From NCBI GenBank assembly GCA_036924285.1, contig JAYKYS010000016.1, forward strand, positions 6,076,001-6,140,000: a stretch of DNA of 64,000 nucleotides, in the 5' to 3' direction. The number at the start of each line of letters is the position of its first letter. Position 1 is the first letter of the stretch. The notes beneath the pieces are model-generated. The model saw nothing but the letters and a program-made list of their open reading frames with translations. It was not told the origin of the DNA and made no database searches. Both the position numbers and the translations under genes were made by a program. The stretch is from Asterella californica (lineage: Eukaryota; Streptophyta; Marchantiopsida; Marchantiales; Aytoniaceae). Shown here piece after piece: positions 36,090-46,645 of this stretch.

Positions 36090-37075
36090 ATGAAGAATTT
36101 AGCAAACTGTATCTGTTCCGTACACTTCACGATATTTAGAAAGACAAGATCAGTTTACGTTTTTTAAGAGCACAAGATTTCTTCAAAAACTATTTCAAGA
36201 ATCTTCTCGACTATTCGTCTCGGCAACTAACAAGGATAGATCGACGTAGTTTTTCCAGACTAGTCCATATAGTAGAAAGTCATCTTATTTTTTCATAATG
36301 AAACTCGCGTGAAGTAAGCTCTCATGTCTTTGCAGCTTGCTGTTACACTGGATGACAACGGTTTTGCTCTAGGTCGTTCTTTGCTTCTATGAGACATCGG
36401 ACACGGGACTATGGTCCTTTACACGAAAAGGGTGATGCGTGCTTTAAAATCTACACTTGGAGGATTCATTCAGTGGTCAAATCGTGAGAAGAGAAGCATA
36501 ATCTCGGAAGCTTTTGCCTCGGAAGGATTTCTTGGTTGTATAGGATTGATAGATGACACTTTACTATCTTTTTCACAAAGATCTCAGTTTGATGGGGAAC
36601 TTATTACGGTAGAAAGTGTAATTATTCTATCACTGCACAAGTTGTTTGTTGTCTTTTTATTTGCATGTATGCTTGGAAGCTGTCAAGATATCACGTGTTT
36701 ACGTAAGTCTCTCCTCTAGAAACACAATGATAGTGAAAGTCCATTGTTTGAGAGATATCAGTATTTACTTGGTGATCAATGTATTCTCCAATGTGTCATC
36801 TCATTCCTTCCTCCAAAGACAAACAAGACTTCAATAGCTCATGCCAGAGTAGCAAACGAACATTGTATTGATATTCTGAAGTCTCGATGACATTCTCTCA
36901 AACAGGTTCGCACTCAGTTGAAGGTAAGATCCGAAAATAGACATGTAGTGAGATGGGGTTGGATGTTGTGCTATGTTGTATAACTTTGTAGAGAAGCCTA
37001 ACTTTTCATGATGAGTGGATTGAGAAAGACGGAGAGCTCATCATAGTCCGCTAGAGATCCAGAGGAGAGTCAGAG
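36090..37075 (+). pseudogene. PIF/Harbinger transposase relic
   Basis: Shifting frames on the plus strand read as a PIF/Harbinger DDE transposase. The order is FLRAQDFFKNYF (about 36157), LSLQLAVTLDDNGFALGRS (about 36328), VMRALKSTLGGFIQW, EKRSIISEAFASEGFLGCIG, LIDDTLLSFSQRSQFDGEL (about 36430-36600), and finally ARVANEHCIDILKSR followed by HSLKQVRTQLK (about 36843-36925). GCIGLIDDT corresponds to the first catalytic Asp region (G.IDGT in the family). Several stops and frame changes disable it. It lies convergent with a MYB/SANT-like ORF, the second gene such elements normally carry. Confidence 0.75.
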
Positions 37076-37624
37076 AGAGCATGTGTCAAGCCATGTCACA
37101 TGGATATGTCGGAGAAACAAAATGATTAGAATTCGTCTCTAACATAACAAAAATCCAGATGGGTTTCTATTCAAACCTTGATGTCTTGATGTGTTCTAAA
37201 TTGTTTTTGTAAAGTTGATTGAGATAGATTTTATGTATATCTCTTGGAGTGAAATTTCTGAATGTGAGGTGCTTAAAGTCCATAGGCTCACTCAATGCGG
37301 CACGGGTGGGTTAAACGTGCTAGAGCTTTTCACGTTCAAGTTGAGACCGATTCTGTTATAATTCACAACTAATGCTATTCACTCATGCACTCAACCACTC
37401 ACTGCGATGCTCTTGTACTCAATGTGATCCATAAGTCTTTGTTACATGATGTATCTAGTCCTAGATGATGGTTGCGTTAGTTCTTGAGAATCTCTTCTCA
37501 GCAACTCAATCTCTATCCGACGAATCTCTAACATCTGGGTCATTAAATCGAGTCTGCGATCTTCTTGTTGCGCTCTTTTCTCATTCGCTTTTTCTTTGCA
37601 TTTGAGTAAAGAGTTTCATGGACA

Positions 37625-38098
37625 CTAAAATGTTGTCGGTGTTGTCTTTGGAAAGACTTTTCTCTTCTTAGCACTCATGTTTGATTTTCCACTCACACTG
37701 GGTTGAGAACTTGCTTTTCTTCTCGGAGTTTTTTCGACGTTCTCAAATACGTCAATAACTTTTTCTCTTTGAGGTGATTGAGAATCACTCAAGAGATCAA
37801 CAAAGGACGGAGGTTCACTCGGCTGACATTCGTTCTCGGAGGACACATCTGTAAGATCTTCACTGCTCAGATCAACAAAGATATGGAGAGGAGTATCACT
37901 ATCACCATCTAAGGCTCCAAAAATACCTTGTTCTTTAAGCGAAGGACCTCTAATCCGATGCATTTGTTCATAATACTCCCATGAACTTGGTTGTGCATTG
38001 GTCCTATATCTTCGGACCAAGTTATCAAACTTATTCTTGAGTATTGTGTACTCGAATGATAAGTTTGTCTCTTGGTTGAAACGAGTGGTTAACACTCG
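37625..38098 (-). pseudogene. MYB/SANT-like ORF of a PIF/Harbinger element (fragment)
   Basis: An open frame of about 156 codons on the minus strand starts at a stop-bounded GTG, so its real beginning is missing or in another exon. The N-terminal part (ILKNKFDNLVRRYRTNAQ, PSSWEYYEQMHRI) resembles the last helix and tail of the MYB/trihelix-like protein encoded beside PIF/Harbinger transposases. An acidic Ser-rich middle follows, then a basic nuclear-localisation-like end (SAKKRKVFPK). In the family this protein binds the transposon ends and brings the transposase to the nucleus. Its neighbour, the transposase relic, is dead. Confidence 0.55.
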
Positions 38099-38099
38099 T

Positions 38100-39145
38100 C
38101 ATTGGTCTAGACTCACATTGCTTTGGTTACAATGCAAAAAATAAACGTCCTCATACATATCTAGAAAAAGCTTCTCATGTTCAGATTTCCATTCGACTTT
38201 CGATTTTTAGAAGTAGATTTATGAGTTGTATCATCACAAACATATATATTTAGTGTCTATCAATATACCAACACAAAAATAATTGAACAGGAACGGATAA
38301 CATTGTTGTTTTTTTCATACCTCTCTTTGAATGTGATCGTTTTGATGAAGTTTGAGAGCATTGGATTGTCTTGTCTTGTTGTTCATTTCGGCTGGTATAT
38401 CAGGTTTCATCTCCAATCCTCTTCTGAAAAGTGAATTCTAGTCTCGAAGAACACCAAACATCACATCATAGTCCATCAAACCATGCTTTGCAACCTCTTA
38501 CCTCGAAATATGAAAAATCACATCAGAATCTATTTTAGAATAAAAAAGAAAAATAAACAAAAGATTATTATAGAGTATCCTTTTTTGATCGTTTTGGTAT
38601 AAAACATGACCTCTATTGACCACAAATAAGAAAATATGATCCAACAAAAGCATGACAGAAAGGCGATCTTCTAACACTCCAAGTACATTTGTGTGATCTC
38701 GAGTTCTCGGGAGTGCTCTTCACTGTCGCAAATCGGGTACAGCATTTTCACGAGATATCTATCATTAAACTCGGCCCAGCCCGGCCCAAAATCTTTTCTC
38801 TTTAGATCGTTTCAAGAAAACGGACTGCTCCGTTTTGTAAGACGGAAGGGACTCGACGTGCTTACAATCCATAATGAAGACACAGTATGTAAGAGACAAA
38901 ACTTTACGTACGTCAAGTTTTGTCCCTGACGTACTGTCCCGACTCATCATGTGAGTCGGGCTTCTGTTTGTTCGGGTGGCTCCATTAGAGGTGATTAGCC
39001 TCTTAACAAATTTTGGCCCAGCCTACTGCGGCTGGTTAATTAAAAATAAATAAAAATTGAATTAAATTACAACCGCACTATGCTAGTCGATCGGCATATA
39101 TTAGGTCCGCGGCTATAGCGGCGGCAGAGTCGAAACCTTCGGTCC
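38100..39145. other. No supported feature
   Basis: AT-rich left part, probably the rest of the PIF/Harbinger element. At 38908-38935, a short inverted repeat TACGTCAAGTTTTGTCCCTGACGTA is visible. No gene before the LINE insertion site. Confidence 0.35.
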
Positions 39146-39157
39146 TTCTTCCGTATT
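39146..39157. repeat. LINE target-site duplication, left
   Basis: TTCTTCCGTATT, repeated exactly at 42849-42860 on the far side of the LINE. Confidence 0.8.
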
Positions 39158-42100
39158 TGCCTGAATCGGGGAGTGAGCGGCGGAGGCGACGCGGGGGAGG
39201 GATGGGAGTGAGATAACAGGGAGTGTTTGTGAGAGAGGAGAGGGTGTTAGAGGGTGATATTGTAGGTTTTTTTTATATATTTTTCTTCGTTTTTTCTTTC
39301 TCTTTCTTTTGCACTTCGAATTAGTACATCTTGTAGAGGAATGAGTGATTATTAAATAGTTTCAGTTTTTTTGACATTTTAGGGTTACAGAGTGTTCTTT
39401 TTAGGGTTTCAGAGAGATTTTGGAGAGTGCATTTATTCCCTTTCTCTTTACATCTCGGGGTTCAGGTTTCTTTTCTTTCTTTTCTTTTTCTATTTCTTTT
39501 GTCTTTCCTTTCTTTATCCTTTTTCTTTTCTTTGTTTTTTTCTTTCCTAGGTTATGACTATCGTTGGATCGGATATCGTCTTTTCTTAGCTATGGGTACT
39601 CTCTCTCCCATGAGATCGAGACTGATTCGAGACACACCATGTCCGGTGTGCAATCATTTATTTACCTCGCAAGGGGTAAAATCTCATGTGGGAAAGATGC
39701 ACAAGAGCTATGATACTACCACATGGGATGCCCAGGTTAGCCGAGATCGGAGGTCTACACGTGCAGTCATTATGGCACCGTTAGTCCTTCTTCCTGGAGT
39801 CCCTCCAGAGTCGTGGGAGTGGTTGAGAGCTCACTCTAGCACTATTCTGAGTTTGTTCCAGACGAGTTCTCCTTGTCCGCGTTTATTCCATCGGTTACCT
39901 CGTGCTCTTCATGACGAGGTGAGACAGGCATTCCGTTTATCTCTTGACATGTTGGCACAGAACACCAAGGACGAGGCGGCGTGGTTATTGTTTCTGTTAC
40001 TTCCTCGTTGGTGTCTCCGGTATACTCGAGGTGGCAGAGGAGGACATCGGGAGGTGGCGGCCCGTCTTCGGAGATTCCGAGCAGGTGACTGGGCGGTCTT
40101 ACAGGAGGAATCAGTCCGTGCGGTTCGAGGTAGGAGTGAGTCTGCCTCTACACGTGATGTCTCATCTTTCGCTCGCATACGACGTTGTAGGATGTTAGGT
40201 CAGGTAGGAGAGTATAGCAGAGCTGCCAGAGCATTACATCCTTTGTCATTGGCTTGTCCTACTGAGGAGACGATCGCTGCGTTGCGTTTCCTTCATCCTT
40301 CACCGGGTGATCCCGCACCACCTGAGGTTCAGGACTATCAGCCTGAGGAGCCATTATGTCTCGATAGATCTTTGTTCGCCCAGGCCTTGTGTACAGCTCC
40401 ACGTCTATCTTCTGGAGGTCTGTCTGGGATGGTCTACGAGCATCTACGGGATTGCTTTCAGATAGACGACCCCTCTAGCGGTTTCACGGAGCTTTTTCAG
40501 GTAGCGGTAGCAGTAGCTCAGGGACATATTCCTCAGTCTATAGCTCAGGTACTGGGAGCAGCTAGACTTTTGGCCATGACGAAGGATGGTGGAGAGATCC
40601 GACCGATAGCCATCGGTGAGATTCTCCTACGACTTATCAGTCGTACCATTGTCCTTCAGCTCCGAGATACTTTCCTGGACCACCTTTGTCCACATCAGTT
40701 TGGAGTTGCGACGCCGGGAGGTTGTGAGTCTGTGTCTTTCGGCATTAGAGCTCTCTTGGACATCCATCCCGATTGGGTGGTCCTACAGGTAGACGTGGAA
40801 AACGCTTTTAATAGCGTTTCCTGCGCTTCTATTTTTAGAGAGCTCATGGATGGTGGAGGAGCTCTGGCGGATCTCGTTCCCTTCGTGCGATCGTTCTATG
40901 GTTCTTCCTCTTCTCTTTATTACCAGCACGGTCCTACGATAGAGGGGGTTACAATCATCAGCTCTGCTGCGGGGACTCGCCAGGGAGATCCTTTGGGTGG
41001 ACCTCTCTTCGCCTTAGCTCACTATAGAGCTCTCTTCGCCACCGCCTTGGCTGCTCCAGGTTGTGTCTTTCCATCTCTAGCTGATGATACGCACATCGTA
41101 GGCCCGGCGGACCAAGTCGGTGTTGCCTTTGATCACCTTGTCTCTCAATTGGCCTTGGTAGGACTGAGGACGAAGGTGTCAAAGTGCAAGGCTTGGTCTC
41201 CCATAGGTATACCGTCGGACCTACAGCTCCCAGAGGGATTTGTTACCCCTACAGATGGTTTACGCATCCTCGGAGTACCCGTGGGTACAGAGGACTTTGT
41301 CTCTCGATTCTTAGATGTTGCTCTTGCGGAGGACGTTATGCATATCGAGGATCTCCCTATGTTAGAGGACCCACAGGTTGCTTTTGGTATCCTTTCCTCT
41401 TCCATAGCACGACGTCCTTGTTACTTACTCCGCACAGTACCCCCATCTCCTATCTTCATCTCGCGCCTTAGAGAGTTTGATAGGAGGATCATGGGGGTGT
41501 TCGGCGACATCATAGGACCGGGGACCTTTGACTGTGTGGCAGGACCTCTCGCACGGAGACAGACATCTTTGCCAATATCATGTGGCGGGGTGGGCTTATT
41601 ATCCATGGAGGAGACTGCTTCGGCAGCTTTTTTGGGTAGTTGGGCCCTCTCAGCACCTTGGCTCTGTGGTCGTTTTCTCGTGCGAGATAGACCTATCTTG
41701 GAGAGCTATGTGACAGAGGTGGAGGATGGTTCTTACCCACTACAGATGTGTCTCCGTGAGGCAAGAGATAGTTTGACTCTTGAGGCACGTGAGGCACACC
41801 CTCGATTCGATTCCTTACCTTCCGATGGATCTCGCGGACTACAGTCTTCTCTGACAGGACACCACTTCCAGCAGGTTCTTCATGTACTCTTAGTGGATCC
41901 TTCCATCTCACGGGATATTAGAGCTCGACTCCGCTCTTGTTCGGACAAGGGCGCAGGCTCTTGGCTCATAGCTCGACCTTGCATTAGAGCGTTCCGACTC
42001 GCACCGACTATCTTCTCTACAGCGATGAGGTTCCGTCTAGGCTTGGTCCAGCCTGTTGCTTCGGCACTGTCCACCTGCGAGTGCGGTGTCTCGCTCGACA

Positions 42101-42848
42101 CCGCGGGTCGTCATCTTGCTCGATGTCCTCACGGTGGAGAGCGGATAGCCACCCACGATGCCATCAGAGACGTCGTGTTTGTCTTAGCACGGGAGAGCGG
42201 TCACATGACGTGGAGAGAGCGTTGGTACGCCCTTCAGACGGGAGGATCAGTCAGAGCTGACCTGTACATGATGAGGGAGGATCAGGTCTCAGTGGCTGAT
42301 GTGGTTGTTACGGATCCGACACGGGACTCAGTGGCGGCACAGGTGATCATCCATCCCCCAGGATGGGCTGCAGGCGTGGCGGCAGCAACGAAGGTATCCA
42401 AGTATAGGGGTATGCAAGCGGGACATCGCTTCATCCCTTTAGCCTTGGAGATATACGGATCGACAGCTTTGGAGTTTGACGTCTTTTTGCGAGAGTGCGC
42501 TAGAGCCTACCATGAGAGGCGTCAGAGGTACCACTTTCTCTTTCTTTCTGCACCATGTTTTTCAGGCAGCGGGTTTCCATTGCTCTACAGAGAGCTTTAG
42601 CAGGGGCCATTCACAGAAGAGCAATCGCAGTAGGCGATGCCTCTTCAGGTGCACCTGTTGTAGATAGAGATACTGATTTTTTGGTCTCCGACATTATAGG
42701 TGCGACTGGCGATTTTAGAGCTACACCGGGGCTTAGCCCCGGTGTTCTCCCCTTCAGGGTGGTTATTGCTTGCCCCTTCGGGTCCTTCTTTCCCTTGTAA
42801 GGCTTGATGGGGTCTTCCCATCCGTTGGCTATATATCGCGTCGCGTTT
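39158..42848 (+). mobile_element. Full-length LINE with restriction-like endonuclease (3.69 kb)
   Basis: It is bounded by the 12-bp target-site duplication TTCTTCCGTATT. The 5' UTR is G-rich, then pyrimidine-rich. One long ORF follows, then a 248-base 3' UTR with two GC-rich hairpin-prone blocks (ACCGGGGCTTAGCCCCGGT near 42724) and an end at GCGTCGCGTTT with no poly(A) tail. The 3' end matches the copies at 12.2-12.9 kb, and the 5' part matches 21.0-22.35 kb, so the family has several members here. Architecture (N-terminal C2H2 finger, RT, zinc knuckle, C-terminal restriction-like endonuclease, one ORF) puts it with the R2/CRE/NeSL-like early-branching LINEs. The exact clade is not determined. 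Confidence 0.88.
39592..42600 (+). CDS. LINE ORF: C2H2 finger, reverse transcriptase, RLE (1,002 aa)
   Basis: Reverse transcriptase/endonuclease for target-primed reverse transcription. The start is the first ATG of the open frame (MGTLSPMRSR); the frame is open back to 39427, but that extension is a hydrophobic translation of the pyrimidine-rich leader and has no ATG. Counting from 39592: a C2H2 finger (CPVC...H....H) at about residues 17-37; RT motifs GEI..RLISRTIVLQL and RQGDPLGGPLFA; the catalytic ADDT at residues 497-500 (usually YADD/FADD); a zinc knuckle CEC...HLARCPH near residues 829-847; and a C-terminal restriction-like endonuclease with RADLYM, VADVVVTDPT and KVSKYRGM near residues 880-950. 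No stops or frameshifts, so this copy may be active. Confidence 0.9.
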   Translation: MGTLSPMRSRLIRDTPCPVCNHLFTSQGVKSHVGKMHKSYDTTTWDAQVSRDRRSTRAVIMAPLVLLPGVPPESWEWLRAHSSTILSLFQTSSPCPRLFHRLPRALHDEVRQAFRLSLDMLAQNTKDEAAWLLFLLLPRWCLRYTRGGRGGHREVAARLRRFRAGDWAVLQEESVRAVRGRSESASTRDVSSFARIRRCRMLGQVGEYSRAARALHPLSLACPTEETIAALRFLHPSPGDPAPPEVQDYQPEEPLCLDRSLFAQALCTAPRLSSGGLSGMVYEHLRDCFQIDDPSSGFTELFQVAVAVAQGHIPQSIAQVLGAARLLAMTKDGGEIRPIAIGEILLRLISRTIVLQLRDTFLDHLCPHQFGVATPGGCESVSFGIRALLDIHPDWVVLQVDVENAFNSVSCASIFRELMDGGGALADLVPFVRSFYGSSSSLYYQHGPTIEGVTIISSAAGTRQGDPLGGPLFALAHYRALFATALAAPGCVFPSLADDTHIVGPADQVGVAFDHLVSQLALVGLRTKVSKCKAWSPIGIPSDLQLPEGFVTPTDGLRILGVPVGTEDFVSRFLDVALAEDVMHIEDLPMLEDPQVAFGILSSSIARRPCYLLRTVPPSPIFISRLREFDRRIMGVFGDIIGPGTFDCVAGPLARRQTSLPISCGGVGLLSMEETASAAFLGSWALSAPWLCGRFLVRDRPILESYVTEVEDGSYPLQMCLREARDSLTLEAREAHPRFDSLPSDGSRGLQSSLTGHHFQQVLHVLLVDPSISRDIRARLRSCSDKGAGSWLIARPCIRAFRLAPTIFSTAMRFRLGLVQPVASALSTCECGVSLDTAGRHLARCPHGGERIATHDAIRDVVFVLARESGHMTWRERWYALQTGGSVRADLYMMREDQVSVADVVVTDPTRDSVAAQVIIHPPGWAAGVAAATKVSKYRGMQAGHRFIPLALEIYGSTALEFDVFLRECARAYHERRQRYHFLFLSAPCFSGSGFPLLYREL

Positions 42849-42860
42849 TTCTTCCGTATT
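42849..42860. repeat. LINE target-site duplication, right
   Basis: TTCTTCCGTATT, the exact copy of 39146-39157. Confidence 0.8.
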
Positions 42861-44219
42861 CAGAATGATTTGATCTTCGATCCGTGAGCATCGCGATTTG
42901 ACAGTGCATTCACAAGCGTGCCGCGCGTTGACCATCTCACAAGTGGACGACAATGCGGTATCGTTCACCGACTGTAGAATGACCGTGATGTCACAAAGAC
43001 ACGAATTTACAGCTAGAAAACGGAGCCGGAGACACAAAAGCGCAAATAAAATATCGCTGGAAGGTCAGCCAAAACGTACAGTGGCTGATGTCCGGTAACC
43101 TGCCTTTGAAAAGCTTTTGCTCTTGAGTTCATAAACTCGTCCACGCCTCGAAGTTGCGCCAGTTGTCCACGAGTGCAGACGACAGAGTAAGTACTAATTC
43201 CCTTTCACAGGAACCAAGTGTAGACAAGTGTCAAACCTTATCCTTATAGAGTCCAACGTGGTAGCAGACTAGTCACAATTATGGAGTTAGCGGGAGTGTT
43301 CCATATCCAGTTTCGTCCATCAGGAGACATCTTGGGGGAAGACCTTTATCTGAGTTATATTACAGAAAAGCGTGCATTAATTCACCTGAGCTAAGTTAAG
43401 GTCATGTACTAGTGTATTCACTTATACTGAAGAGGAAATATTTCCGTTGAAATGTATAAGAAGTCATCTCAGAGTGCTTCAGGTACAATTTAAATCATTC
43501 TAGAATTTTTGCTAATTTTTTCATATATTATTAAATATATTTTATAATGTCCTCATGAGTTCTGCTAAAAAATATGAACTACTCTCCCCGTCTCCTTAGC
43601 TAGATCTCCTGACGTCAACCTTGTTAACCATCACCACTCTCATTGCGTTAACCTAATAATTATTTATAAAATTAAATTTCTTTTAATCTGAAATATGGTA
43701 TGTCTGGCAAAGTGCCAGTCTGTCCATGTGATAAGGATTCAGTCTTTGGAAGGACATTCGCTGACAAAAGTATGTGACGTTATTTGTCGTTCACGTTTAG
43801 TCTAATCAAGTTGTTAAATTAGTTTACAATAATAAGTACTGAAGCTCGAACGAAAAAGACGATTCTTTTCTCCCGAGAACCGCATGTCGGTTTCTTTTCT
43901 CCGGCCAGAAGTGCATGTTGAATGCATCTTTAGCAAATCAATCGCTATGTGTGCGTGAGCGGAGCGGATGTGTATTTCAATGATAATCGTTTTCATTTCT
44001 TAGGTAAGAGTTAAAGTCGATTCGCACAAGGATGAAACTAGATCCGATAACAACAAATTTTTGTGTATCAGGGAATTATTCTTCTCCATAAAGTTGAGGA
44101 GAAAAAGATGAGAAAAGTCCCGTCAGGAACCTTTGGGGTTTCCGTTGACGGGAGCCCTAAATGCTCACGAATAGATATGTGGCGTGTCATATGGACACAC
44201 ATGGGAACCTGAACAAAGT
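42861..44219. other. No supported feature
   Basis: Unique-looking intergenic DNA right of the LINE. Short ORFs only. One hairpin pair of pyrimidine and purine runs near 43855-43910. No recognised domain. Confidence 0.35.
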
Positions 44220-46640
44220 CAAAATTTGCTTGATCATACCTCCAATAGGGTTCTTGAGTTTGATCACATTCCTCATAACGATGTATGGCTTGATAACACC
44301 TCTGACTGACTATTGTTTATAAAACCAATCACTTTTGTGTAAGTGTCAGTACAAGTTTTTATGGTTGTTCACGAAAATGGAGTTGTATTATGAGATCCTC
44401 GATGTGGTGTGTGGTATGTATCATTCTGCACTATGTGCGGGATTGAGATGTACACAATTGGATTTAATCTATCGAGAGGTCGACGTATAGTCTATAAGAC
44501 GAAAGCACTTTTATGGATTTCAGAGCGAGATGAGATGATGGATTGGGATGGATTTAAACAACACTTGATCGATGGACGGTCAAGAAAGAGGAGGTGCAGT
44601 TGGAAGTACTCACACGACATTTTCCGGACCTAAACCATACTCCCATGGGAGATGAGTGTGTTCACATTGTGCTAAGTGACTTGTATATTACTCATGTTGT
44701 GATATTATATGCATAAGTAATCTTACTTGTCATGTCTTAAATATGTACTTTTGAATTTGACTTGTATGTCTTAAGAAACTTTGTTGTGTATGTCAACTTC
44801 AGTTACGAGTCCATCCGAAATGACTACAACGGTACTTGTGCATTCATTGATGTGTCTGACGGTCGTGTCATCGAGATGGTGAATATGACTAGAGTCGAGG
44901 CAAGAGAAAATGCATGGTTGATCAAGGATGCGGCATTTTGAGATCGAGATCCAGCGAATGATAGTCGAGGTATTGTTCCTGACGAGGTTGTCCATGATGA
45001 CAAGACATCGATGGATGTTATATTGCGTTGACACGACATCGTGAGTCAGAAGGACCTATGACACAAGTGCAAGAACGTGATCAAGAAGTTCTTAGCGGAG
45101 GTGTAGACGAAGAAACGACCTCCTAGTGACGTCGACGAGGTTGAGGTAATTACAGACCTTGAGCTTCTCACAAAGAGACAGTTGGAAGAATGACTTTGAT
45201 CTCAAGGAGTTTCAGCTACAGGAAATAAGCATGTCTTGGTTCAACGAGTGACTGGGCTACGAGGTCTTTGAGAGAATGAGGTTGTAGGCTCTCGACCATA
45301 CATGCATCTAGAGTTGATGACACATGGTATTGCTAATTAGTTGAAGGGATGGATTTATACTTGTTGTCAACTGAATGCTCGTCTAACTGTGGGAGCTAGT
45401 GGTCGTTATCCTTCAGAAGAAAATGCTACAAGCATCTTAGTATTGAACATTCAGAACGCCCTTGATCATTGGGCAGGTGATCAAAAGACATGTCTCATTC
45501 TGCTTGGAGATCGGTCTTGTTGCAACATCTCGCATCTAAATGTTCCAGATCTGACTCATATTATCAACGAGGCAGGTGTGCATTTATCCTTATATCTCTT
45601 ATGTCGCTTATTATTAAAATTTCTCTAAATGATGATTCTCACTCGTTGATCACTGTTTGTGTTGTTATAGATTCTTTGACACATCGAGCTATGGTAACTT
45701 GCTTGTCAAGTTCATTACACAGACCAAGATGCAATTCTACACGAGAGCTCGAGAGAATTATATGTCATAGACTTTCAACTCTGTCATAAAGAAGTTTGTC
45801 ACGAAGATGACTCATTTTGCAAAGTCGCATGAAGCTCGATTGGCGGCATGTTGCATCGACTGGAACCAAAACATACGTCGAGAGGCCATCAAGATTTATC
45901 AACGACATCTTCAACACACGACAGTGCGCAACAAGACTCAGATACGCTGAGAGCTATCTAAGAGAACCATTGCATGGAAGACTGAGTTGAGGAACGTGAT
46001 ATTCGGAGAGCATACTGGACCGTATGTGTAAGTACTAAGCTTGTATGTTCATTGAGTGTACTTCATACATAGCTTTCTAAATGTTATTTTTGAATTTTGA
46101 ATGTTTCAAAAGTTATAATTGATAATTTGATTGTTGTTGCACTGATGACAATCGACAAGTACCAAAGTACCAGTACGCAATTTTCTGTTGTTGAAAATTC
46201 TACATACTACATATTTTTTCATCCTATAGAACTTTGTTATTTATTTATATGGTGCAAACTTTCATAAATCATGTCATTTCATGTTATTTGTTGTGTTAAC
46301 TTACAAAAATCTGCACATACAACATGTTGATCATTTACTTTGTGAGCATCTTGCATGTCTATGTGTATATCGAAGGTCGGGGTCCCAAGTAGTTTAGCCC
46401 ACAGTCCTCTAAGAGAAAGGTCGTGGGTCTAATCTCTTGCAGGCATGATTGGAGATACATGCTGCTGCAAACTGTTAATGTAGCTTCTGGTCCGAGTCTC
46501 GCTGTGGTGGACTCACATGGCCAGTCTCATGATCCTCGAAGACCTCAAGGGACAAGTAATACCATTTATTTTATATGTTTTTATACATTCAGAGATGAAC
46601 AGATTATAGCAAAGATTTAGAAATAAACATTAGGTTAAAA
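44220..46640 (+). mobile_element. Decayed element with a MULE-like end
   Basis: CAAAATTTGCTTGATCATACCTCCA at 44220 matches the terminal inverted repeat of the element at 27055-27633. GATCACATTCCTCATAACG and GGCTTGATAACACCTC continue the match to about 44305. No right-hand inverted copy was found, so the other end is lost or too diverged. The following 2.3 kb has unrecognised broken ORFs (44409-44633, 45341-45628, 45490-45789) that could be a transposase relic. This is inference from the end sequence only. Confidence 0.4.
46378..46445 (+). repeat. tRNA-derived SINE head candidate
   Basis: TAGTTTAGCCCA (A-box-like, about 46390) and GTCGTGGGTCTAATCTC (B-box-like, about 46421-46436) are spaced as in a tRNA gene, about 31 bases apart. 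The flanks do not form an acceptor stem, so this is a tRNA-like relic, probably a SINE head. No clear tail was found. Confidence 0.3.
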
Positions 46641-46645
46641 CTCTC

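Noticed and set aside
39427..39591. N-terminal extension of the LINE ORF
   Set aside because: It begins at GTG and translates a pyrimidine-rich leader into Phe/Leu/Ser repeats. The homologous leader at 21.1-21.35 kb is not conserved as protein.
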